Positions 18,517 through 26,774 of a DNA stretch of 64,000 bases are shown piece by piece. The DNA is from Breznakibacter xylanolyticus (lineage in GTDB: Bacteria; Bacteroidota; Bacteroidia; Bacteroidales; Marinilabiliaceae). Within the stretch, counting starts at the first letter, position 1, and every line of letters begins with the position of its first letter. Below the pieces are notes generated by a model. The model ran no database searches. It was not told the DNA's origin and worked only from the letters and a program-made list of their open reading frames with translations. The stretch lies in the NCBI RefSeq assembly GCF_003254275.1, contig NZ_QKZK01000010.1, positions 32,644-96,643 on the forward strand. Reading direction: 5' to 3'. The position numbers and the translations under genes were made by a program.

Positions 18517-20058
18517 ATGATGGGACAGCGTTTTGTTGTAAGAGTCAGGTGTGGCGCCATATTGTGTCGCTTGTTTTGTGGGATGATTATGGGTGGGATG
18601 GGCTTGTATGGGTGCACCCCTTCGCTGCCCAAGGCACAGCAAGTCACGCGCATGGCTCTGTTGGAGCCTGTGTTGCATGGCATTGCATTGCCTGTGAATA
18701 TTGCTCCTCTCAATTTTGTGATTCAGGAAAAGGGGGTTGATTACCGGGTGGCATTCCGTGGGAAACAGGGTGATGCGGTGGTGGTGAGTGATGCCGATGG
18801 GATCATACGTATTCCGTTGAAATCGTGGAAGAATTTATTGATGAAAAACCGCGACGATTCTGTCTCTGTGAATGTTTACGTCAGGGATGACAGCCGGGGC
18901 TGGTTACAGTTTCAAACCGCACGTTTTTTTGTCTCGTCCGATAGCATCGATCCGTATGTGGTGTACCGTAATATTGGCTCCAATAACATCTTATGGTCTG
19001 CCATGAGTATTGAGCAACAGAGTCTCGAAGATGGCTCAATGACAGTGATTGCCGATAATAAGCTGACTCGTCGAAACTGTATGAATTGTCATTCGTTCAA
19101 TCAAAACAACCCCGAACAGATGTTGTTGCATCTTCGCACCCCTCCCGGTGGTACAATGGTCAAACAAGGTGATCAACTCTCGTTTTTTAATACGCAAACA
19201 CAAAGTACCATCTCTGCCGGAACCTATCCGGCATGGCATCCATCGGGGCGTTTCATTGCTTTTTCGGTCAATCAAATCCATCAGCGCTTTTTTCTGCAGA
19301 CCCGAAAATATGAGGTGGTTGAGGATAAGATGTCCGACATCGTGTTGTTGGATATTGATACACAATCGATGTTGAAGTCCCCGGTTTTATCAACCGACAA
19401 CCGTGAGAATTTACCTTCGTGGTCGCCCGATGGGAAGTTTTTGTATTATGTGTTGGGAAATCCTTATTGTGAATCTGATTATCGCGAAAATCGATATAAC
19501 CTCATGCGTGTGGCTTTTGATGAAAATACAGGACTTTTCGGGGCTCCTGATACGCTGTTACATGCTGCCGCTATGGGCAAGAGTGTGTCCTTTCCCGATG
19601 TGTCGCCCGATGGTCAGTGGTTGTTGTTTTGCATGGCCGATTATGGCTACTTTACTGTGTACAATACCGAGTCTGATATTTATTTGATGAATCTCCGTAC
19701 GCGTGACTACCATCGGTTAGACGTTAATTCCGTTTTTGTTGAGAGTTATCCCACTTGGTCGTCCAATGGAAAATGGCTCATGTTTGTCAGTAAACGGCGT
19801 GATAACATGTTTTCCCGTCCTTGGTTTGCTCATTTTCGTGAGGGGGTAGTATCATCCCCATTTGTATTGCCACAGAAGGATCCTCTGTTTTATGAAACCT
19901 GTTTGCGTAATTTCAATCGTCCTGAATTTGTGACCGGCAAGGTCAATCTTATGCCTTCGCAGGTCGCTCAATTGGCTTCTCAAAAACCGCTCGATTGTAA
20001 GGTTGAGGCACCAATTCATGTCGATGGGGTTTCGGGGGCGTCCCGTGTAATGCCATAG
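18517..20058 (+). CDS. CxxCH-motif lipoprotein with PD40/TolB-type propeller
   Basis: This 513-residue protein has a hydrophobic N-terminus with a lipobox-like GLYGC (Cys33). An N-terminal beta domain (about 55-175) is followed by a c-type heme motif, CMNCH, at 188-192. A propeller comes next with at least four PD40 repeats: YPAWHPSGRFIAFS, LPSWSPDGKFLYYV, FPDVSPDGQWLLFC and YPTWSSNGKWLMFVS. Such proteins are often annotated as cytochrome c biogenesis or TolB-like, but neither role is shown. A single heme bound at the cell surface or in the periplasm is plausible. It forms an operon with the DUF6057 gene and ends at a terminator. Heme attachment and any link to xylan metabolism remain inference. 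Confidence 0.7.
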   Translation: MMGQRFVVRVRCGAILCRLFCGMIMGGMGLYGCTPSLPKAQQVTRMALLEPVLHGIALPVNIAPLNFVIQEKGVDYRVAFRGKQGDAVVVSDADGIIRIPLKSWKNLLMKNRDDSVSVNVYVRDDSRGWLQFQTARFFVSSDSIDPYVVYRNIGSNNILWSAMSIEQQSLEDGSMTVIADNKLTRRNCMNCHSFNQNNPEQMLLHLRTPPGGTMVKQGDQLSFFNTQTQSTISAGTYPAWHPSGRFIAFSVNQIHQRFFLQTRKYEVVEDKMSDIVLLDIDTQSMLKSPVLSTDNRENLPSWSPDGKFLYYVLGNPYCESDYRENRYNLMRVAFDENTGLFGAPDTLLHAAAMGKSVSFPDVSPDGQWLLFCMADYGYFTVYNTESDIYLMNLRTRDYHRLDVNSVFVESYPTWSSNGKWLMFVSKRRDNMFSRPWFAHFREGVVSSPFVLPQKDPLFYETCLRNFNRPEFVTGKVNLMPSQVAQLASQKPLDCKVEAPIHVDGVSGASRVMP

Positions 20059-20148
20059 TTGTATTGTGTTTGCTGTGTTTGTGTTATCATTGTGATAATT
20101 ACAATGCACTTCTTTATAAGAAATATCTTACTGTGGTGCGATTGTACT

Positions 20149-20184
20149 AAACCCTCAGGTTTTAAATCCTTGAGGGTTTTTTTA
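20149..20184 (+). terminator. Intrinsic terminator (AAACCC...GGGTTT family)
   Basis: AAACCCTCAGG (20149-20159) pairs with CCTTGAGGGTTT from 20168, followed by a T-run. It ends the DUF6057/PD40 operon. Confidence 0.75.
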
Positions 20185-20203
20185 TGTCTGATCCCGCGAT
20201 GAA

Positions 20204-20268
20204 TGTCTGAAATCAAACATCAAATGTCCCATATTAGAAATTGAACAGAAGTGGAGTGCGTAGCTTTA
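20204..20268 (+). promoter_or_regulatory. Shared promoter/operator module, copy 2
   Basis: TGTCTGA at 20204, TGTCCCA at 20225 (21-bp spacing), a degenerate AAATTGAAC at 20238-20246, a 14-bp gap and TAGCTTTA at 20261-20268 reproduce the copy-1 geometry exactly. The last base of the -7 box is A in place of G. An extra TGTCTGA lies at 20185. The downstream gene starts 37 bp after the -7 box. Confidence 0.65.
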
Positions 20269-20305
20269 TTAATCTTATTCATTTATCGTTAAATCATTTT
20301 CTTCT

Positions 20306-21010
20306 ATGAAAACATTATGGATTTCTGCGTTGTGTTTGTGTTTGGGGGGTGTCGCTTTTTCTCAGGCCACTGTCATGAATGACCTGACCGGGTTTTACGA
20401 TCAGTTTGCGTTTGAAAAAAGCAAAGGGAATGCGTTGAATATGTATGGTCACATTCAAGGAACTCCTTTCTTAAATGAGGTGTTCATTCCAGGAAATGTG
20501 GTGATGAACGATTCGGTGCGCTATTCGAATGTCTCCCTGAGGTATAATATCTATACCGATAAAATGGAATTCCTAAAAGAGAAAACCCAGGTTTTGGAAT
20601 TGGATATTCATCAACACTCCTGGCGTTTCGAAATGGGAAATGCTGCTTTTGTCAATTTACCCTTTCAATTAGAGAATGGCATTCAGCAGAATGGTCTTTT
20701 GTGGGAATTATGTGGAGGGAATATTCGTTTGTATAAGAAACTCTCGGTGGAATTATTGCCGGCCACTGCCACCCAAGGATTTCAGGATGCACAACCCGAT
20801 CGTTTTGTGCGTAAGGACGATCGTTATTTTTTGGCTCTCCCTGGGGTGACTCCGGTGGTGTATCGCTCGTCTAAAGAGTTGATTGAATCTCTTCGGACTG
20901 TGTGCCCTAACGTTGATGCGCTTGTAAAACAGCACAAGCTAAAATTGTCTAAAGAACAGGATGTGATTCGGTTAGTGCAGTTTTGTAATTCTGAAATGCC
21001 TGTTAATTAA
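20306..21010 (+). CDS. Secreted hypothetical protein, Bacteroidota-specific type
   Basis: The 234-residue protein has a signal peptide (about 1-19, ending AFSQ), then a compact domain with 'GTPFLNEVFIPGNVVMNDSVRYSNVSLRYNIYTDKMEFL'. This resembles a frequent but uncharacterised family of Bacteroidota periplasmic or envelope proteins, as I recall. The C-terminus (about 175-232) is helical and basic, with 'YRSSKELIESLRTVCPNVDALVKQHKLKLSKEQDVIRLVQFCN'. No enzyme motif is visible. It has its own copy of the operator found before xusA, making it a probable member of the same regulon. Function unknown. Confidence 0.65.
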   Translation: MKTLWISALCLCLGGVAFSQATVMNDLTGFYDQFAFEKSKGNALNMYGHIQGTPFLNEVFIPGNVVMNDSVRYSNVSLRYNIYTDKMEFLKEKTQVLELDIHQHSWRFEMGNAAFVNLPFQLENGIQQNGLLWELCGGNIRLYKKLSVELLPATATQGFQDAQPDRFVRKDDRYFLALPGVTPVVYRSSKELIESLRTVCPNVDALVKQHKLKLSKEQDVIRLVQFCNSEMPVN

Positions 21011-21395
21011 GGTTTGTGTGTGACTCGTTGATATAGCGGATTCATGGCTTGTTAATTATGTTGTGTTTTGAGACGATGTGCACTTGACGTCGAAGTTTCG
21101 TATTTCAGCTCTGTCGTTTTTCGGTGTTCACTCTTCAATATTCGCCTCTGTTTTTTATCCTGATTAAGGTGTTTTATCCGGTTTAATCGTTCGCGATTGC
21201 TCAGGGTGAAGCATCTTTTTTGTGTCTTGTTGCTGTGTTCTTTCATTAACAGTTATTCTCACTTGATGAGGAAAAATCTGCCGAAAATGGTGGATAAATG
21301 ATGCTGTTTATATAGATGAAGTCGGTAATGTGAAGAATATCAATAGTTAGTGTTATTTATTTCCTCTTTCCTTTTTTTTACAATTATTCGCAAAA
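21011..21395. other. AT-rich intergenic DNA before the xusA promoter
   Basis: Nothing convincing is seen between the secreted hypothetical gene and the operator at 21396. A short basic frame on the - strand (21052-21246) has no recognisable feature and was not called. Confidence 0.4.
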
Positions 21396-21460
21396 TGTCT
21401 GAAATCAAACAAACCGAATCTGTAATCGAAAGTCGATGAGACGCACTCTGTTTAGTTTTA
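21396..21460 (+). promoter_or_regulatory. Shared promoter/operator module, copy 3 (xus operon)
   Basis: TGTCTGA at 21396, a weak second half-site at 21417, AAGTCGATG at 21430-21438 (identical to copy 1), a 14-bp gap and TAGTTTTA at 21453-21460. The predicted leader to the xusA ATG at 21613 is about 150 bases. Confidence 0.7.
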
Positions 21461-21612
21461 CGATTGTGAAAAAGAGAACAATTGTTAAAACCATTTAAAA
21501 ATAAGTGTATGATGATTCGCATTCGTGATGTGTGCCTTTAGTCTGGTTGATTCTCCGGTAAAAGAAGGATGGTGTGATTCCATCGCAAACAAAAATCAAA
21601 TTCAATAACGAA

Positions 21613-24600
21613 ATGAAGAAAAGTAAAAGTGATTATTTGCCATTGTCGCTTCCGGCTTCCGGGAGGAAATGGGGCATCGCAAAGATTCTGTTTTCCTTTG
21701 TTTTTATGCTCGTCGGGCTGTGTGCCATGGCACAAAAACAGACCACTGTGCAGGGAAAAGTTGTCGATGCCAACGGCGAGCCGCTCTTTGGTGTTACGCT
21801 GGTGTTAAAAAACAATTCAGGTGTTGGTACGGTCACCGATGTGAATGGGAATTTCTCATTGACCATTGATGATAAAAATACGGTATTGGTGGTCTCCTTC
21901 TTGGGGATGGAAACGCAAACCATCGATGCTCGTGGGAAAACCACCCTTAATGTGGTATTGAAAGAAGACTCCAAACTCTTTGAGGAGGTGGTCGTTGTGG
22001 GTTACGGTAAGCAAAAGAAGGAGAGTGTGGTGGCTGCCATCACGCAAACCACCGGTGAAACGCTTGAGCGTGCAGGGGGGGTATCCAGTGTGGGTGCTGC
22101 TTTGACCGGGAATGTGCCGGGGGTGGTGACTTCTTCCAGTACCGGGATGCCCGGCGAAGAAGACCCTAAAATTGTGATTCGTGCTGCCAGTACCTGGAAC
22201 AACAGTGAACCACTGGTGTTGGTCGATGGTGTGGAGCGTCCCATGAATAGTGTGGACATCAGCTCTGTGGAATCAATCTCGGTGCTGAAAGATGCCTCGG
22301 CCACTGCCGTGTACGGGGTGCGGGGTGCCAACGGGGTGATCCTTATTACCACTAAACGTGGTCAGGAAGGCAAAGCCGTGATTCGTGTGGGCGCCAATGC
22401 CACCATGAAAGTGCCTTCAAAGCTCCCGGGTAAATACGATTCGTATGAGGCTTTGCGCATTCGCAACGAGGCCATTGAGAATGAATTGTCTCTGACTCCA
22501 AATAGCTGGAACGATTATTTGCCTCAGGATGTCCTGGATAAATATCGCAATCCTGCCAATCAGGCTGAAGCTGAGCGTTATCCTAATGTGGACTGGGCGG
22601 ATGAATTGTTTCGCAATTATGCCATGTCTTATAATGGTAACATCAACGTGTCGGGCGGTACTAAATTTGTCAAATATTTTGCCAGTGCCGATTATTTGAA
22701 CGAAGGTGACTTGTTCCGAACATTTGATAATAATCGGGGTTACGATGCCGGTTATGGTTATAACCGCTTGAATGTTCGAAGCAACCTCGACTTTACAATC
22801 ACGCCTTCTACCACCTTTAAAGTGAACTTGTCAGGTTCGCATGGCGTGAAAAAGACGCCTTGGGGTGCCAGAGACAGTGATTATTCATACTGGTTGGCTG
22901 CTTACTCTACGGCTCCCGATATGTTCTTACCTCAGTATTCTGATGGTACTTGGGGATACTATGCGCCAAACGAGCAAAAAGGATATAACTCGGTGCGTAT
23001 TTTGGCCATCAGCGGGGTGGGGTATACCACCACCAACCGTATTACCACCGACTTTACCCTCGATCAGAATTTGGACATGTTGGCCAAAGGCTTGAATTTT
23101 AAGGGAACTTTCTCGTTTGACAACACGTTTGTCGAAACCAATCGTGGGGTGAACGATTTATATAACGACACCCAAAGCTCGTGGATTAATCCCGATACCG
23201 GTGAAGTCACTTACAAAAACTCTTTTGACGGAACCAATCGCTTCGATTTCCAGGAAGGGATCAACTGGGCAATTAGTGCCGGTGAAGTTGATAACTGGAA
23301 AACGGCTCGTCGGATGTTTTATCAAATGCAATTGAACTACGACATCCCCTTGGGTGATGTACACGACGTAAACCTGATGGGGGTATTCAGCCGCAACGAA
23401 AATGCCACCGGTAGCGAAATCCCTCACTTCCGCGAGGATTGGGTGTTTCGTGCCACTTATAACCTCAATCGTAAATACACCATTGAATACAACGGTGCAT
23501 ACAACGGTTCTGAGAAGTTTAGTGCCGACAACCGTTTTGCCTTCTTCTCATCTGGGGGGTTGGGCTGGATGCTTTCGGAAGAAAACTTCATGAAATCGAT
23601 CTCTTTCCTCGATATGTTAAAACTTCGTGCTTCGTATGGTGAGCTGGGAGATGATAATATTGATGAGCAGAAAAACGGCCGTTGGCTTTATATGACCCAG
23701 TGGGCTTATGGAACGCAGTCGCGTTTGGGAACAACCGGCGAAACGCCCGAAAACAGCCCTTATACCTGGTACAAAGAGTCTAAGTTGGGTAACCCCAATG
23801 TACATTGGGAAAAAGTTCAGAAAACCAACGTCGGTGCCGATTTTGCTTTCCTCGATGGTTTAGTGGCCGGTAGTTTCGATTATTTCTACGATTATCGTAC
23901 CGATATCCTCATTGCGGGTGCTAACCGTTCGATTCCTTCTTATTTTGGTGCCACTGCGCCTATGGCCAACCTGGGACGCGTTGAAGTGAATGGTTATGAA
24001 TTGGAGTTGCGTTTGAATAAAAAGGTGACCCCCGATTTGCGTTTGTATGCCAACATCAACTATACCCATGCTAAAAGTAATGTGTTGGAGGCCGATAATG
24101 CGGAGTTGTTGCCCGCTTATCAAAAAGCAACCGGAAAACAGGTGGGGTATACCAAATCGTACGTGAGCGCCGGTTATTATAATAACTGGGATGAAGTGTA
24201 TGGTAGCGCCATTCACAGTACCAATGATAACGCCAAATTGCCCGGTAACTATTACCTGGTCGATTATAATGGTGATGGTCTGATCGATACCAAGGACGAA
24301 ATTCCTTATGGTTATTCTTCTACACCCCAAAATACGTTTAATGCCACTTTAGGCTTTGAATGGAAAGGGTTCAGTGGTTTTGTGCAGTTCTATGGCGTGA
24401 ACAATGTCACCCGTCAGGTGGTGTTCAATAGCTTGTCCGGTCAAAATCACGTGGTGTATGACGAAGGCTCTTATTGGTCCGAAGAAAACACCGGTGGCGA
24501 TGTGCCCATGCCCCGTTGGCTCTCTATTGCCAGTGGGTACAGCAGTGCCGATCGTTACATGTTTGATGGTTCTTATTTGCGCCTCAAAAACGCTGAGATT

Positions 24601-24804
24601 GCCTATACTTTCGACAATACCTGGGGCTGGGTGAGCCGTGCCAAATTACAGAATGTGCGTTTGTTCCTCAATGGTAACAACATTTGGGTGCTCACCGATA
24701 TGCCCGATGACCGTGAATCGAATTATGCCGGTACCGGTTGGGCGTCACAAGGGGCTTACCCCACTGTGAAACGTTTTAACCTGGGTGTGAATCTTACTTT
24801 CTAA
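21613..24804 (+). CDS. xusA: SusC-type TonB-dependent transporter of the xylan operon
   Basis: Starting at ATG 21613 gives 1063 residues with a signal peptide. A frame start 39 bases earlier would add 13 residues before the signal and was rejected. After the signal come a CarboxypepD-regulatory-like domain (about 42-115, VQGKVVDANGEPLFGVTLVL), a plug domain with VVVVGYGKQKKESVVAAI and the SusC signature GVRGANGVILITTKRG, and a 22-strand outer-membrane barrel to the final aromatic residue of NLGVNLTF. SusC proteins import oligosaccharides with energy from TonB. The order SusC, SusD, SusC, SusD, DUF5627-like, GH10 equals the xusABCDE-xyn10A core known from Bacteroides and Prevotella, so xylo-oligosaccharides are the likely cargo. 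Expression probably depends on the operator at 21396. Confidence 0.88.
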   Translation: MKKSKSDYLPLSLPASGRKWGIAKILFSFVFMLVGLCAMAQKQTTVQGKVVDANGEPLFGVTLVLKNNSGVGTVTDVNGNFSLTIDDKNTVLVVSFLGMETQTIDARGKTTLNVVLKEDSKLFEEVVVVGYGKQKKESVVAAITQTTGETLERAGGVSSVGAALTGNVPGVVTSSSTGMPGEEDPKIVIRAASTWNNSEPLVLVDGVERPMNSVDISSVESISVLKDASATAVYGVRGANGVILITTKRGQEGKAVIRVGANATMKVPSKLPGKYDSYEALRIRNEAIENELSLTPNSWNDYLPQDVLDKYRNPANQAEAERYPNVDWADELFRNYAMSYNGNINVSGGTKFVKYFASADYLNEGDLFRTFDNNRGYDAGYGYNRLNVRSNLDFTITPSTTFKVNLSGSHGVKKTPWGARDSDYSYWLAAYSTAPDMFLPQYSDGTWGYYAPNEQKGYNSVRILAISGVGYTTTNRITTDFTLDQNLDMLAKGLNFKGTFSFDNTFVETNRGVNDLYNDTQSSWINPDTGEVTYKNSFDGTNRFDFQEGINWAISAGEVDNWKTARRMFYQMQLNYDIPLGDVHDVNLMGVFSRNENATGSEIPHFREDWVFRATYNLNRKYTIEYNGAYNGSEKFSADNRFAFFSSGGLGWMLSEENFMKSISFLDMLKLRASYGELGDDNIDEQKNGRWLYMTQWAYGTQSRLGTTGETPENSPYTWYKESKLGNPNVHWEKVQKTNVGADFAFLDGLVAGSFDYFYDYRTDILIAGANRSIPSYFGATAPMANLGRVEVNGYELELRLNKKVTPDLRLYANINYTHAKSNVLEADNAELLPAYQKATGKQVGYTKSYVSAGYYNNWDEVYGSAIHSTNDNAKLPGNYYLVDYNGDGLIDTKDEIPYGYSSTPQNTFNATLGFEWKGFSGFVQFYGVNNVTRQVVFNSLSGQNHVVYDEGSYWSEENTGGDVPMPRWLSIASGYSSADRYMFDGSYLRLKNAEIAYTFDNTWGWVSRAKLQNVRLFLNGNNIWVLTDMPDDRESNYAGTGWASQGAYPTVKRFNLGVNLTF

Positions 24805-24815
24805 TCCGTTTGAAC

Positions 24816-26738
24816 ATGAAAAAGTATTTTAAAACCATATTATTGGGCGGGATACTCCTGGCAGCTGTCGGTTTGGTCGCTTGCGAAGATTATCTCGAGA
24901 AAAGTGACGAATCGATCATCTCCGAGAAGGAAGCCTTTAAGGATTTTACCAACTTTCAGGGTTTTACCGAGGAATTGTACAACTGCGTGGTCGATTTCTC
25001 CACCAACTACTGGACCAACTCCTTTAACTGGGGGGATGATGAAATTACCTCGACTGCCGGGACATTTCATTTTATCCATAAAATTGATGATGGCAACTTT
25101 TGGGGTTGGCAAAAAGAACATGATGGTTGGCATTCGGGCTGGATGGATCAGGATGACTTCAATTCCGGTTTTCCTACACCTGATAACCGTACCCACCGTG
25201 ACTTATGGAACGCTGCCTGGTATGGTATTCGTAAGGCCAACATTGGTTTAGCCAATATGGATAAACTGACGGCTACTGCCGAAGAAAAGGCGCTGCTCAA
25301 AGGTCAGTTGCTCTTCTTTAGAGGTTGGTTTCATCACCGTTTGATGGAGTATTTTGGCGGTCTGCCATATATCAATGAGGTTTTGCCTAGTGGTGAGCCC
25401 CTGCGTTTGCCTCGTCTTACGTATCAGGCTTGTGCCGATAGTGCTGCAAAAGATTTGCGTGAGGCTGCCGATTTGTTGCCCCTCAACTGGGACGACACTC
25501 AGGCCGGTAAACGCACGCTTGGTAAAAACAAATTGCGCATCAACAAAATCATGGCTTTAGGCTATCTGGGTAAAAACTACCTGTGGGCCGGTAGTCCGTT
25601 GATGAACTATGAGTCAACCGGTAGCAAATCATACGATGCTGATTATTGCAAAAAAGCCGCTGAAGCCTTTGCTGAGTTGTTGCAACTCTCCGAGTCCGGT
25701 CAGGCTTGGCATCAACTGCTCGATTTTTCAAAAATCTACAACAACTTTTATACTTACGGTCAAAACTGGGAAATCCCAGGGGGGACTGAGGTGATTTTTC
25801 AGGCACCCACCAAGGCGGCAAACAATTCAAACTGGGGAACCAGCAAGCAGTATATCCCAAGTGTTGTGGGGGATGGTGACTTGAAATTCCTTCCTACGGC
25901 CAATTATGTGAATGCCAACTATGGCATGAAAAATGGTTTGCCAATCAGTGACCCTCAATCGGGATATGATCCGACCCATCCTTGGAAAGATCGCGATCCG
26001 CGATTCTATTCGGATATTATTTTTGATGGCGTGAAGGTTGTTCAGGGCTCTATTCCGGCTGATTTAGCCGACACCCGCTATGCAAACCTTTATACTATTC
26101 CTTCCAATTTGAGTGAAGAAGAGCTGAAAAAAGAGAACGCAAAAACCTATCGAAATGTCAGTACAGGTAGTCGTACCGGCTATGTTTTGCGGAAGTTCAT
26201 TCCATTGACCTCCAATAAGCACGACCGAGGTTATGATTACAGCTTTGCTTTGCACATCAAAGTTCCCTACATGCGTTTGGCCGACATTTACCTGATGTAT
26301 GCCGAAGCTGCTTTGATGGGATATGGTTCTCCGTCTGGCAAAGCTCCCGGTTATTCGAAGTCGGCCGTGGATGCCATCAATGTGATTCGTGATCGTGCCG
26401 GGGTAGATCCTGTGGCTGATAAGTTTTTGGCATCTTCTGAAGCCTTCCTCGGCGAAGTGCGTCGCGAGCGCGCTGTAGAACTTTCGTTCGAAAGTCATCG
26501 CTTTAACGATTTGCGCCGTTGGTTGTTGCTCATCGAATCGCCTTACACCCTCAAAACGTCATTGGAGTTTGACCGGGTGGGTGCCATCAATACCGAAGAT
26601 CCTACGCAAAATCAAGTGGCCAACTTGCGTGAAGTGGTCATTCTGGAGCGTAATTTCTCTGAAAAGCACTACTGGTTGCCTCTTAAAGTGGCCGATGTCA
26701 GCATCTATCCAGAGTTCAAGCAGAATCCCGGTTGGTGA
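24816..26738 (+). CDS. xusB: SusD-type surface glycan-binding lipoprotein, partner of XusA
   Basis: The ATG at 24816 lies 11 bp after xusA. An in-frame TTG at 24810 adds only two residues and was not chosen. The 640-residue product has a lipobox (VGLVAC, Cys23) and the SusD/RagB fold of TPR-like helices, with 'LRGQLLFFRGWFHHRLMEYFGGLPYI'-type and 'RRERAVELSFESHRFNDLRRW' signatures and the closing KQNPGW typical of SusD. SusD proteins cap the SusC barrel and capture oligosaccharides at the cell surface. The position between two SusC genes fits xusB. Ligand is inferred from the xylan locus. Confidence 0.87.
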   Translation: MKKYFKTILLGGILLAAVGLVACEDYLEKSDESIISEKEAFKDFTNFQGFTEELYNCVVDFSTNYWTNSFNWGDDEITSTAGTFHFIHKIDDGNFWGWQKEHDGWHSGWMDQDDFNSGFPTPDNRTHRDLWNAAWYGIRKANIGLANMDKLTATAEEKALLKGQLLFFRGWFHHRLMEYFGGLPYINEVLPSGEPLRLPRLTYQACADSAAKDLREAADLLPLNWDDTQAGKRTLGKNKLRINKIMALGYLGKNYLWAGSPLMNYESTGSKSYDADYCKKAAEAFAELLQLSESGQAWHQLLDFSKIYNNFYTYGQNWEIPGGTEVIFQAPTKAANNSNWGTSKQYIPSVVGDGDLKFLPTANYVNANYGMKNGLPISDPQSGYDPTHPWKDRDPRFYSDIIFDGVKVVQGSIPADLADTRYANLYTIPSNLSEEELKKENAKTYRNVSTGSRTGYVLRKFIPLTSNKHDRGYDYSFALHIKVPYMRLADIYLMYAEAALMGYGSPSGKAPGYSKSAVDAINVIRDRAGVDPVADKFLASSEAFLGEVRRERAVELSFESHRFNDLRRWLLLIESPYTLKTSLEFDRVGAINTEDPTQNQVANLREVVILERNFSEKHYWLPLKVADVSIYPEFKQNPGW

Positions 26739-26774
26739 TGATGCATGGTATTAATGAAATATGTCATCTAAAAA

